DNA of 64,000 nucleotides from Rhodeus uyekii (Eukaryota; Chordata; Actinopteri; Cypriniformes; Acheilognathidae). Shown in pieces: positions 45,686-56,870 of the stretch. The translations under genes and the position numbers were made by a program. The notes beneath the pieces are model-generated. The model was not told the DNA's origin. It searched no databases and worked only from the letters and a program-made list of their open reading frames with translations. The DNA lies in contig JAWRVZ010000156.1 of assembly GCA_037043235.1 (NCBI GenBank), forward strand, positions 848,923 through 912,922. Reading direction: 5' to 3'. The first letter of the stretch is position 1. The number at the start of each line of letters is the position of its first letter.

Positions 45686-45990
45686 TGTGGGTTCCTCAGT
45701 GTTTTCCAGATCCTTCCCTCTCCTGTCTTGTTAGTCATTACCCGGTTAATCATGACAGCTGTTTCCCATTTTCCTCGTGTATAAATCCCCTTCATGTTCC
45801 CCGTGTCTGTGTCGGTGATTGTCAGTGTTAGATGGAAGTTGTATGCATGTGGATGTCGCTCCCTTGTTCCCCGTCCGAGAGTTTGCACCGTCGAGTGCCT
45901 TTTTGTTTTCAATTTTGGAATAAAGTGTTTTTGTTTCTGACTCCGCGTTCCGAGCCTCTCTCCGCATCACACGCACCTTCAGTGCTAACA
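45686..45990 (+). repeat. 5' LTR of second gag-only element
   Basis: Starts about tgtgggttcctcagtg and ends cagtgctaaca. Contains the TATA box gtataaatcc near 45779 and the poly(A) signal aataaagtg near 45919. It is followed by gaatcaccgacctgg, where a primer site would lie. The start is inferred; no second LTR is available to fix it. Confidence 0.6.
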
Positions 45991-46339
45991 GAATCACCGA
46001 CCTGGTTCGTCGCCATTAAGGACGGAATATGGAGATTGAACGGGACCTGCTGACACTCGCCCAAGGCCACCGGGACTTCCCCACGTTCGTATTGGACTTT
46101 GCGCTCGTTGCCGCCCGAGCTCCTGTGAACAGCGAACGCCTTAAAACGCTGTTCTGGATTGGAGCGCTACCGCACTTCTCGCAGGATATTCCGGACTTCT
46201 CTGGTCTTCACTGGATGGAAGCCGCGACGAAGTGCTTAAAGATCTACACGCTCCGATCCCAACAGTCCCGGCAGTCAGCGTCCGGGCGGGCGTCGCCGAG
46301 TCCCACGACGTGTGAACCGAGTCCAGCGGCAGAACCTAG

Positions 46340-46900
46340 TGATCTGTTTCCCAGAGCGGCCGATGAGCAGTGTTTTCCCCGAGCGGCCGATGAACAATGT
46401 TTTCCCCGAGCGGCCGATGAACATTGTTTTCCCCGAGCGGCCGATGAACAATGTTTTCCCCGAACGGCCGATGAACATTGTTTTCCCCGAACGGCCGGTG
46501 AGCAGTGTTTTCCCCGAGCGACCAATGAGCAGTGTTTTCCCCGAGCGGCCGATGAGCAGTGTTTTCCCCGAGTGGCCGATGAACTGAGTTTTCCCCGAGC
46601 GGCCGAGCATGAACTGAGTTTTCCCCGAGCGGCCGAGCATGAACTGAGTTTTCCCCGAGCGGCTGAGCATGAACTGAGTTTATCCCGAGCGGCCGAGCTT
46701 GAACTGAGTTTTCCCCGAGCGGCCGAGCATGAATTGTGTTTCTCCCGAGCGACCGAAAATGAACTGTGTTTCTCCTGAGCGGCCGAAAATGACCTGTGTG
46801 TCTCCCGAGCGGCCGAACATGACCTGTGTTTCTCCCAAGCGGCCGAACATGAACTGTGTTTCCCCCGAGCGGCCGAGCCGCCTGAACTGCTTCCCCGAGC
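46340..46900 (+). repeat. 27-nt then 30-nt coding minisatellite
   Basis: 27-nt units (gatgagcagtgttttccccg core) to about 46580, then 30-nt units (gaactgagttttccccgagc core). The heart ccccgagcggcc is shared with the array at 4096. Units vary more than in the first copy, so homogenisation is older. Confidence 0.85.
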
Positions 46901-47169
46901 GTCTGAGCCGCCTGAACTGTCGTGGCCCGACCCGCCGGAGCAGCCGTGGCCCGACCCGCCAGAGCAGCCGTGGCCCGACCAGCTGTGGCCCGACCCGCCG
47001 GAGCAGCCGTGGCCAGACCCGCCGGAGCAGCCGTGACCAGAGCCGCCGGAGCCGCCGCTTGAGTTCCGGGACCTGCCCGAGCCACCGCTTGAGTTCCGGG
47101 ACCTGCCCGAGCCGCCTCCTGAGTTCCGGGACCACCCTGACCCGCCTCCGGACACCTGGGTCCCACCTG

Positions 47170-47588
47170 GGCCACCGCCGGCACTCCAGCCGGTCCCACC
47201 TGGGCCACCGCCGGCACCGTCAGAGCCACCGCCGGCACTCCAGCCGGTCCCACCTGGGCCACCGCCGTCACCGTCAGAGCCACCGCCGGCACTCCAACCG
47301 GTCCCACCTGGGCCACCGCCGTCACCGTCAGAGCCACCGCCGGCACTCCAACCGGTCCCACCTGGGCCACCGCCGTCACCGTCAGAGCCACCGCCGGCAC
47401 TCCAGCCGGTCCCACCTGGGCCACCGCCGGCACTCCAGCCGGTCCCACCTGGGCCACCGCCGGCACCCCAGCCGGTCCCACCTGGGCCACCGCCGGCCCC
47501 CCAGCCGGTCCCACCTGAGCCACCGTTGGCACTCCAGCCGGTCCCACCTGGGCCACCGCCGTCACCGTCAGAGCCACCGCCGGCACTA
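47170..47588 (+). repeat. Proline-coding minisatellite
   Basis: Units around ggcactccagccggtcccac then ctgggccaccgccg, alternating with gtcaccgtcagagccaccgc. Most code for PPGPPPALQPV and PSPSEPPPALQPV. Homologous to the 33-nt array at 4617. Confidence 0.85.
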
Positions 47589-47829
47589 TATTTAATAGTG
47601 GTTTTTTTTCAAACCAACTGGGGGATGACCAATGGAGATGATATCAGAGGATCCCAGGTGCAGACGAAAAGGCCTGAGTTATAGGCCTGAGTGACACTGT
47701 TGGTTCAGGTGATCAAGGCAAAGATGCAGAGACAAGTGCTAAAGGTGTAGTCAGAGTACACGAGGGCTGAGATGGAGCCAGTGAGACTAAGGACAGAGGC
47801 GATTGGAACGGGGAGCCCGCTCCAGTCTT

Positions 47830-48545
47830 AGGGGTGGAGGATTAGATTGCAGCAAGGTAACAACTGACAACAAGGGGGAGCCGGTGGGACTAGGGAACCC
47901 AGTGGAGCAGAGGGTGGGAAGGGCCAAGGTGGAGCCAATAGGTCGACAGGATGAGGTGGAGCATAGGGAATCGAGTTAGTAAAGGAAGTAAGCTTGATAA
48001 GATCAGTGATAGGAATTCTACTTCTGAACTGGTTACAGAAATACAAATTTTAAACATAATAAATTAATGAATTCAGAATTAACAGATGTTACTTGGTGGG
48101 AGTCAGTACCTCTGCATGGATACCAGTCCATCATCCAGTCCTCAGTCTCTACTTCCACCAGGATTCCCTCAGCCACCGGTGTTGCTGGCTCACATCCCTG
48201 GTAAGACTCACAATCAGGGTCCTATTACGTGGCAAGGGTCAACGCTGCCCTCGTCTCCTTGGGCTCTGGCTGATATTGTATGGCAGGTGGTAGCTCTCTA
48301 TCTGCAAGGGGCTCTAGCGAAATCTCTGCGGTCGAATTTGGTGGGTTGGGCTTTGGGTCTGGCTTCATCCTGAATTAGAGATAGATGTTCTCCAGATACC
48401 TGATGATCACCTCCCTCCAGTCTAGTCCGGAGGTGTCTGGGAGGTCTATTGTATGTGATAGTTCGCCCTGATCCAGAACAATGATTTATGGGTCTCATCG
48501 TTGTATGAGCGAGTGATGGCAAGATGCTTATCTGAGCCGCTTATT
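47830..48545 (-). pseudogene. Gag-like repeat-family relic, third copy
   Basis: On the minus strand from about 48540, shifting frames encode KHLAITRSYNDETHKSLFWI and then PDTSGLDWREVIIRYLENIY. These align with LKTLFWIGAL and IPDFSGLHWMEAATKCLKIY of the 46029 gene. After decayed sequence a proline-rich piece follows (IPYAPPHPVDLLAPPWPFPP, 47.9-48.0 kb) in the place of the proline tail. At least two frameshifts. No LTR is recognised. It points towards the second copy, the two meeting near 47.6 kb. Confidence 0.55.
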
Positions 48546-48559
48546 TTTGGTCAGTTGTT

Positions 48560-49885
48560 CTGTTTCCTGCTGCAGAAGATAAAGAGTTAAAAAGGAAAAG
48601 TATAAACAGAATAACACGTGAGTCAAGATAGCACGTGAAGTGTTAGGGTGTGACACCTATTATGCTTTAATTTTAAAGTTTCGTCTCTGATTGTTCAAAC
48701 ATGTCAAATGTTTTTTATGTTTGTTGCAAGATTTAGATTTAGAAGGAATAATAAAATGTAACAACTTTTTTTTTTTTGGTACTGTTGAATTTTTTTCCAC
48801 ATGAAACATGATTGTATCCTATGTACTTACATCAGGACCAAACTTTATAATGTAATATGACAATATGTTGGCAAAGCATTTGCGTCTGTGTACTATTTTT
48901 CTGTCTCTGAGGAATGGCCCACTGTGGAGCATCTGTGCATGGGACAGTAGGGTACTGCAGTACCCCAACGCCTCTGGGAATTGAGTTCATCTCTTTATAA
49001 CAAACAGTGTCTGGCAGGACATTGTGGATGTAAGCCAGTATGGGGGTTGTGTTGCGTTTGACGTGGGCACATATTTTCTTACTGCATAGTGAGGAGAGAC
49101 ATACTTTATCTTCTCGTTGGCCTGTGTGAGTGTTAAGTCAGCACAGCTGTAAGATTCATTAGCAGGTCTGGGGAAGATTCCACTCAAATATGTTACGCAT
49201 CCAAGAGTTTGGTGCTCCATTTTATGGGGATTATATCATGTCATTTACGAGTCTTCGACCTCCCTTGTGTATAATATGGGATTAGATTGCGATTTTTGAA
49301 TCTTTTTGGTCATGGTTTAGCACATTGATGACATTTAATCTGTAATAACATAGTGCAAAGAAAGTCATAACACTTTATGTGATGGCCCAGTTAAAGGTGA
49401 GATGTTTAATTTCTGCACCATTAGTAGCACCAAATAAAACTGTAAAAATAATAAAAATCTGCATCTAAATTTGTTTTCTGTCAGAATAGGGTACATGATT
49501 AATAAACAATAAAACTTAATTTGCAATATGGCTTAAAACAATTGTCAAATCACACATGATGCAATTTAATTAAATAAATATATGTCCTTTGTGTTTCAGA
49601 GTGAAGCACAGCACTGTGTTAATTTACACTGTGTTGCATTTGGAACGCCTTTGTTTGCATTAAATACTGGTCCACACAAACTGCACAAACATCTGCTCTG
49701 AGTTTGAGCAGTCCAATCTTTCCAAACGTATAATTCATTTCCGTTGTTAATATAATTATTATAATATAATATAGTGTCATTATTAACACACGACACAGAA
49801 ACCTGAAGAACACAGAAGCTCTGGTCCTTCACTTGCACAACAGCAGTGTTTTAGAGGCCTGAGAAAACAAACCTTGAAATAGGTT
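48560..49885. other. Non-coding DNA
   Basis: Plain AT-rich sequence without recognised gene or repeat. Confidence 0.4.
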
Positions 49886-49889
49886 TCAA

Positions 49890-50695
49890 AAAGCAAAGGG
49901 GATCAGGGGCCCAAGACGGGCCTGGAGTTCAGTTGCCCAGGCAAGATCGGCCTCCATGTTCTTGTCAACATTTTCTGGGAGTAGCTATGGGGTTGTAGGA
50001 TAGAGTAGACTCATGGACTGGAGAAAACTCTGGAGAGGGCTCATGGGCTGGAACCTTCACTGGACTCTGGTTAGGGGCTGGAGCCTACACTGGACTCTCT
50101 TCAGGGGATAGAGGCTTCAGTGGACTGGTCAGGGGCTGGAGCCTTCACTGGACTCTGGTCAGGGGATAGAGGCTTCAGTGGACTGGTCAGAGGATGGAGC
50201 CTTCACTGGACTCTGGTCAGGGGATAGAGGCTTCAGTGGACTGGTTAGGGGCTGGAGCCTTCACTGGACTCTGGTCAGGGGATAGAGGCTTCAGTGGACT
50301 GGTCAGGGGCTGGAGCCTTCTCTGGACTCTGGTCAGAGGATAGAGGCTTCAGTGGACTGGTCAGGGGCTGGAGCCTTTACATGATACCTCTTCATGTGTT
50401 GGAGCCTTCTTGTGTGCCACCCCCATGGAGACAAAAGGCCGTAATGTCAATGCAATACTGTCTGTGTCGGGGTCTGGGATCTCCCTCATTCGAACAGACT
50501 AGACCTCATTCACTCACCGGAGCAGACTAGGGAATTTCTCTCTCTGGAGTGGGCTTGAGAATTTCTCTTTCTTTCTGCACTCTCTAGCGTGGATTCAGGG
50601 CTTGCGTTCTCTGGAGTGGATTTCTTGTCTTGTTCCGGGAATCTGCCACATGGTCGCTGAAAATCCGGGAAATAGTCTTTTAATGTAAATTCCAA
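49890..50695 (-). mobile_element. Repeat-rich relic, possibly of the same gag-like family
   Basis: A 58-bp tandem array (about 50030-50375) lies between two segments whose minus-strand frames are rich in Pro, Ser and Glu (for example STPENASPESTLESAERKR near 50600, and APAPDQSTEASIP in the array). The layout, low-complexity PxE-type units flanked by short unique coding-like pieces, resembles the family, but the half-capsid domain is not found, so membership is a guess. Confidence 0.35.
50030..50375. repeat. 58-bp minisatellite, about six units
   Basis: Unit made of ggactctggtcaggggatag, aggcttcagt and ggactggtcaggggctggag, ccttcact: two diverged half-units of 30 and 28 bp. As 58 is not a multiple of three, the frame rotates from unit to unit, so the array cannot encode a uniform repeat protein now. 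Confidence 0.9.
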
Positions 50696-50699
50696 GAGA

Positions 50700-52402
50700 C
50701 AAGTTCAAGAAACAGCTACACAGTCACGTTACCGCAACTCAAATTATGAAGAAAATGAATAATTATTATAATTGAAATAGTATAAAATTATTATTGTTGT
50801 TGTTGTTGTTGTAGTTGTTTCAAAATTAAGGACACAATTTTTTGCTAAATTGTGCAGTCCTAAAAACCTTATTTAGTTCCATTTTAAAGTGCAATCACAA
50901 TTTTTATCAATAAAAATGGCACATAATGTTTCCCCCCAAATCATAGAGCCTTATGTCAGAGTATGCACTGCATTTGATTAATAACTTCTTAACCATTTAA
51001 AAGTATATTCTAAAAGTATGCAAGTGTGTATCTGGACATACTGTTCATCTATTGTGTTGTCATTGTCATGTTATTTATGCTGTCATCCATGTGTCATTCA
51101 TGTCACTGTTATATAAATTAATTTTTTTGAATATTACATATTTGGGCATAACTTCGACACATAGTAGTGACCAAAAACTGACATCAGAAAACTGACATCT
51201 TCACCCTTTATTCAAATGAAAATAATAAAAATAAAATAAAAATTGTCTTTTAAAAGCTAAAGATAAAGATTTTAAAAGCACATAGTTGTGCATGTGCTTG
51301 TGATAATGTCAAGTGCCAAATTATGTGGACATTTCTTGGTCAGGCTGTCATGCAAAAAATTGTGAACACATGCAAAAACAAGAGAAAACCAAGGAAATAT
51401 TAACTTATTATATTTTAGTGAATGTATGCTTATGTCTTATAAGATTTTTTTTTCAAAATATCGTTTGTTTTTAGTTTTTTTTCCATAGTAAAATAAAACA
51501 TGTAGCTGTAGTTTTTCCAAGTAATTTTGTCAGATAAATACCGTAACCAAATTTTATGTATTGTTATTCCCATATATTTAAAAAATATATATAAAATATT
51601 TTCTTCATATATTGATGTTTTCAATGATCTTGTAGGGTCATTAAAGCAAATATCCCTTCTCTACATTACTTTTGGACACTACTGTACTGCATTTTGCATA
51701 CTATATTGTAAGAAAGTAGCTTTTTTAATCAAGGAGACTGTCTTTAATTGGGTGTCCTAAACATTATTCTTTGGTTGCTGGGATGGGCGGTCAGCAATGA
51801 TGACAGAACAACAGTTTTACACTTTTCAGGGAAATCAGTCAACCTAATTATACAATATCGGTGACTCTGCACATTTAACTGTTATAGGATCAATCATGTA
51901 TTAAACACTGGAAATGGCACATTTCACCTTTCACAACACTACTTCTGAGCACATTGTACTTTGCAGGTGGTTAGATGAACACAATAGCCATGGAGGCTCT
52001 TTTGAAGCAGTAATAACATCCTGTGCTATTTCACCCTGTCTCTGTGGACCACTGTCTCTAAATATTCATGGCTCAGGTTTATAGGCAATGTGTGAAATGC
52101 AGCACGATGCTAATTGGCTCTGCCTGCCTGCGTGTTTGGGTGTGTGTGTGTGATGTGGGATCATGGTGAGGCAGGCTGTTTAAAATGCAGAGCAGTCACG
52201 GCTAGAGGAATGCTTCAGTTTGCTTTCGCCATCTGGTCACTTTCACTGTGACTTAGAACCATCACCTCACCACACGTTTCTAGCTGTCACATCACACACA
52301 CACACACGCACGCACTTACGTTGGTGCACCTATCATTATGAGTACATTGTACTGTACAAACCGTATATTCCATACAGACACAAAAACATACACATACACA
52401 TC
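50700..52402. other. AT-rich non-coding DNA
   Basis: A (TTG)n run at about 50791-50810. No gene recognised. Confidence 0.4.
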
Positions 52403-52730
52403 CTTGTGAAAAAGAAGTACATTTCAGCATACTTTTTAAAAAGGTACTTATTGTTGAACAAATTACTAAAAAACAATATACTTAAGTGAAAACTGAATGC
52501 AGTTTACAGACACTAAATTTGCAATTAAATGAAAATTTATTAGACTGAATTAGAGATTAACATTGTCTTTGAAAGAGTGTACTGCCAAATGTACTGACAA
52601 GCATTCATGCAAATAATTGCACATTTGTAATGATGAAGTTGCTATTTTATACATTTAAAACAATCCCTTAAATGTGCTTTAGTAAGTTAGTCAACGCATC
52701 AAAACATAATCACGCATCTTTTCACATCTA
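52403..52730. mobile_element. TIR-type repeat (CCTTGTGAAAA family), partial
   Basis: Starts ccttgtgaaaaagaagtaca like 25407. Its distal part (tacatttaaaacaatccctt, gtgctttagtaagtta, caacgcatcaaaa) is matched at 54700-54770. Right terminus not seen. Confidence 0.5.
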
Positions 52731-52734
52731 TTTC

Positions 52735-53565
52735 ATAGACTGCAGATTTTGTGATCACATAAATAGTGCTTCTCACACATTATTTTAATAGAGCATATTG
52801 CTATGTTATATTGGATACATATTTAATTAAACAAAAAACTATTTTTATCTGTACTGATAATTAATCTGTATTATAATGAATTCTATTTATTCCAGAAATG
52901 TGTCTGGTTCGAATTATTTTCACTGAGCTTTTGCAATGCATATTCTGAGTTTTTTTACAAGGAAGCATGCAATGATGACAGCAGAGTCTTAGATGCTTAC
53001 CATTTTTTGGAAAAGAGCTTAAAAACAGGCACTGTCTCAACCATATACTAACGTCAATTTTCTCTTTACGCTTTATATAATACACTCATGCTTCTAGTCA
53101 CAGAGATGTGATTACAACACCAAAAATAGCTTGTGCGTCCATTGATGGATAAAATTGGTGACTGGTGCTCAGACTGCCATGATGGAGGGACGCACAGGGT
53201 GAGAGGAGGTGATTAGTTTGTTCGGAGATTAGTTTGATTTAGATGCAAGTCTTTGTCCATCCATTTGGCTTCTTCGAAAAAATAAAGAGACGACAAGAAG
53301 AAACAGAAGGCGAAGATGATGGGTGACAAGGCACATTTTTTGAGCATGTTTTAGAGCACACGTCTCTCTAACATGTTGATATGTGACACTGTGTGAGTGT
53401 TTGCTACATCTCCTGTCAGACATTAAATCATCATAGATGTTAGTCATCTAGAAAATATCGTTAAGATGTCTTTAAGACGATTCTTTGTATGCAATCTCCA
53501 TCTATAAAAAGGGGAAGAGGTCTGCAGTGTGCTGATGGGCATTCATGGCAAACTAAAATATACTG
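52735..53565. other. Non-coding DNA
   Basis: No gene or named repeat. Confidence 0.4.
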
Positions 53566-53569
53566 TGTA

Positions 53570-53886
53570 TGTTACCTTTGGGTTTGGTCACTGTCTGCGT
53601 TGTGTTTGTTCTGTTTCCCCATGTGCTTTTCTGTTTCTATGGTTACTAATTTAGTTCATTTGGTTCAGGTGTGTCGTCAATTAGTCTTGTTAGTCCCTGA
53701 GTTTGATGTGTATTTAAGCCTTGTGTTTAGCCCTGTCTCGGCATTTGTCGATGTTGTGTTTACCACAGTTGTTCTGTTTGCTTGCATGTTTCCTAGTTTT
53801 TGAGTACTTATTTGAAATCTTGGGTCACAATAAAGAACACTGGACGTAGATCTTGTCTCGTCTTGCCTTCAACCGTGTGCGTAACA
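53570..53886 (+). mobile_element. Solo LTR, 317 bp
   Basis: Begins TGTTACC and ends CGTAACA, inverted TGTTAC/GTAACA termini. Contains gtatttaagcc (TATA-like, near 53710) and aataaagaac (poly(A) signal, near 53831). Flanks gtgta and gtgtg match at four of five positions. No internal region. Confidence 0.8.
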
Positions 53887-53924
53887 GTGTGTGTATTAAA
53901 ACTTGTATGCCATGTATTTAAATA

Positions 53925-54667
53925 CAGTAATACCTCGGTTTACGAGTGACTCAGTATATGAGCAAATCAGTGTACGAGCATGGAAAGTCAAATCGGTGTA
54001 CGAGCAATGTATCGGAGTTCGAGAAATGTTTTATAGTTCTGCCTGTGTGTGTGAGTGGGGGCATGGTCACTGATCACTTCCTGATCTCACACATCCGATT
54101 CATCTCATCTGCCTATTTAGTTCACTTCTCTCCACTTCTGTGTTGTCGAGTCGCTGTCTCTTATGCCCGCGCTGTCTTTGTCTTTGGATCGCCCATGTTC
54201 CCGTCTCCCATGTTCCATGTTTCACGACCTTCACTCTGGATTGTCACTTTGTTTGTTTTCTGCACTATTATGATAAATTCACTCATTTGCACTTGAATCC
54301 GGGTTTTGTGTTTTCCTTTCCTGACAGTAACACTCCACTCCCCCTCCTCCCTCCTCTCGTCTCCTTCACACCAGCAGCGAGGTTACTCAAAGCTGAAGTG
54401 CGCGTTTCAGTAAATTGTCAAGTATTTTTAGAGTTTAATTGTCAATTATTAATTAGTATTTATATCAGATCTTAGTGGTTATAATTTTAACTGTAATTAA
54501 TAGGGTAAAACCAAAAAAAATATTTTAAATGGGCATTTATGGTCGTGTGGAACGAATAAATTGATTTTTAGTGCATTCTTATGGGGACATTTTTTTTGGT
54601 GTACGAGCATTTTGGGTTACGAGCTCGCTCCTGGAACAAATTAAACTGGTAAACTGAAGTATTACTG
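53925..54667 (+). mobile_element. Mariner-like MITE, long form (copy C)
   Basis: 743 bp, starting cagtaatacctcggtttacg and ending aaactgaagtattactg, with TA on both sides. It shares the outer parts with copy A (498 bp) but has extra central sequence, 54070-54330, that is LTR-like and also present in copy B. Confidence 0.8.
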
Positions 54668-54671
54668 TATA

Positions 54672-54960
54672 TTGGTAATTACACATTAAGCTGCCATTAT
54701 GTACATTTAAAACTATTACTTAACATGAGCTTTAGTATGTTCACCAACGCATCAAAATATGTGTACTTTTTTGACAGCACAGTAAAATTATTAAAGCAAT
54801 AATTAATACTTCTAAACTTTTAAAATTGACAATATCACTTTTAAAAAGCGAAATTCATTAATACACTTAAGAGGTCATTTGTTTCATTATATTATCTGAA
54901 AATACTGTTTAAAAAAAACTGTTTTAAGATTTGAAGTACAAATACATATTCAAACCTTGT
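54672..54960. mobile_element. Fragment of the repeat at 52403
   Basis: tacatttaaaactattactt, gagctttagtatgttc and accaacgcatcaaaa align with 52655-52710. The MITE copy C lies at its left edge, probably inserted in it. Confidence 0.5.
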
Positions 54961-56725
54961 AAACTGTCTTGCTGTTTTGCTAGCATAGGCATCGTTCTAA
55001 CCCCCCCCCCAACATTTTTAAAAGGTCAACGTTTGTCAACGTTGACAGGGCTGTGTGTGTGAAGGTAAATCTGAGATTTTCCTCAGAAAATGTAAATATC
55101 TAGTTTTTTTGTACACTGTCTTTTTCAAAGGGGTGAAAAGTCAGCAATATGCAACATATTGACATCTCATAAAAGAGAATGTGAAAATAATATTAAAAAG
55201 GGAAAGGGAAAAATTAGTGGTGATAATCTTTTTCAAAATAGAAATCATCTAATCTGCAGTGTATTAATGGATGCTGAGTCTGTAATGACCCATAATTGAC
55301 CCATAATTGTGGATTTATCACGCATTAAATTTATGTGCACATAGATTAACATGCTCTCAAACTCAGACTATTAAAGCTTATGCATGCAAGCCAAATCCCA
55401 ATGTGTGACTGGAGGTTTTTTCTCCTCATGTGTGTGTGTGAGTGCACAGGTGCTGGGCCTGCAAAGATCTGTCATGTGATAGTTTGCTCTACCTTGAGCC
55501 AAGAGTTTACCCTCTCGGCAGGGTGTCAACGGACAGGGGCAACAGATGGAGCAAACAGAAAGATGAGAAGAGTTGTGAAAGGGGGAGGAGAAAAGTGGAA
55601 GACATGTCATCATTTTTAGGAGCTGTAGAGTTGATGGCCTGCAGTGCAACGTGCCTCAAATAAAGTTGAGGTCTTTACTTTGTCACGTTAAATAAGACCT
55701 CAAGAAAACACTGAGGGAGCAATCCAGTATTGAGTTTAAACAATTGAATAGATTACAAAAAGGTATGTCATACCTACCAACATTTTATTGAAATCTCACC
55801 CTCTTCTACAGAATCCCACACGACATGATGGAAGAAAAAAAAAAGTATCGTGGCCATGAATTAAGAACTTAATTTGTTGCCTTGCTAGAGAAGATCGAGG
55901 ATGGAGATAACGAAAAATAGTATTTTTTATAAACAAACTCAGAATAACAGGAAGAACTCAGGGGGGTATTGCAGAAAGCAAGGATATATTACATATATGC
56001 TTAACGGTTTAAGTATGTTCCTGATTCACAAAAGACAGTTAGCCAAGAAAAAATGGCGCCATACTGCATTCTTCTTCTGTTTAATGCCGCCTAATGTCTA
56101 ATGTTTGTTGCCACCTATTTGGTGCTTTAGTAACAATATTTCAGGCTTTAAAAACATACATTTTAATCACTGTGAATAAGAACTATACTGTTTATTCCTT
56201 TTTTATGTTTAGTAATTTTGTTTTCACATGTATCTGTCTCTCATGAAACTGGAGCCTTATCAAAAGGGTGTGCATGCACCTCTGAACTAAACTAACCCTC
56301 AAAGAGTAGCTGCTCTGGATCAGGTTATGTTCAAAGAGTAAGCCGTTTATGTAACCTGAATATTACCTCTGTATTTGGAACCGAAAGTTGAGTTATCCGC
56401 TTACCCTTAAAAATACCTGGGTATGTCACATAACCTGCTTTCTGAAATACCCGCTAGAACATGGTTAGGGTTACTTTCTAAACTGGAAATAAACACAGAC
56501 AATCAGAAACTTGAGTAACAGTACACACTGACATCAACACAATAATGTTACATACACAAGACAAACCAAGACTGAGGGAGCACACAGAGAATATATATAC
56601 AAGGATTATCACGGAAACGAGACACAGCTGTCAAGACCAACAAGGTGATTAATGACGCGACATGTGGATACAATGATAACAGAGGAGAACATGGGAGACT
56701 AGGAAGAACAGAAGCATGAAGTTTT
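54961..56725. other. Non-coding DNA
   Basis: C10 run at 55001-55010. No gene recognised; short frames at 55380-55663 lack domains. Confidence 0.4.
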
Positions 56726-56726
56726 A

Positions 56727-56870
56727 CATGTGGTTCAATCAGTAGAGCATTTTTATTTACAATGCCAAGGTCATGGGTTTGATCCCAGGGAAAGCAAGAA
56801 TTGGTTAAATGTGTTCCTTGAATGCAATGTAAGTCACTTTGGATTACTGTGTCTGCCAAATGCATAAATG
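56727..56870 (+). mobile_element. tRNA-derived SINE
   Basis: Head tgtggttcaatcagtagagc (A box) and ggtcatgggtttgatccc (B box), body gggaaagcaagaattggtta, tail aagtcactttggattactgt then ctgccaaatgcataaatg. Same family as 14892-15052, opposite strand. Confidence 0.75.

Larger units (their letters stand above)
45686..47588 (+). mobile_element. Gag-only LTR element, second copy, 3' truncated
   Basis: A 5' LTR (45686-45990) is followed by a short leader, a gag-like frame from 46029 with the same domain and array order as the element at 2392, and a proline-coding tail that breaks off after 47588 without polypurine tract or 3' LTR. The LTR sequence differs clearly from that at 2392, so it is a separate subfamily. 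Confidence 0.75.
46029..47588 (+). pseudogene. Gag-like repeat protein, two nonsense codons
   Basis: The start ATG lies 38 nt after the LTR. Residues 1-75 match the 3759 gene: LLTLAQGHRDFPTFVLDF, LKTLFWIGALPHF, then IPDFSGLHWMEAATKCL, a half-capsid (Ty3/gypsy gag) fold by resemblance. About nine 9-residue units (DEQCFPRAA) and then 10-residue units (EHELSFPRAA) follow. TGA at 46776-46778 stands where neighbouring units have CGA, a CpG-decay change. Beyond it the same frame continues through PPELSWPDPPEQPWPDPPEQ, a second TGA at 47034-47036 where units have TGG, and PPGPPPALQPV repeats. Array and tail share one frame, so this copy shows the original layout better than the first. Confidence 0.7.

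Noticed and set aside
46336..47586. 416-residue and 303-residue minus-strand open frames
   Set aside because: Antisense shadows of the second copy's arrays, with no start context or domain; stop-free only because of repeat composition.
53489..53803. 104-residue hydrophobic frame
   Set aside because: Almost wholly inside the solo LTR at 53570-53886, with no domain or start context.
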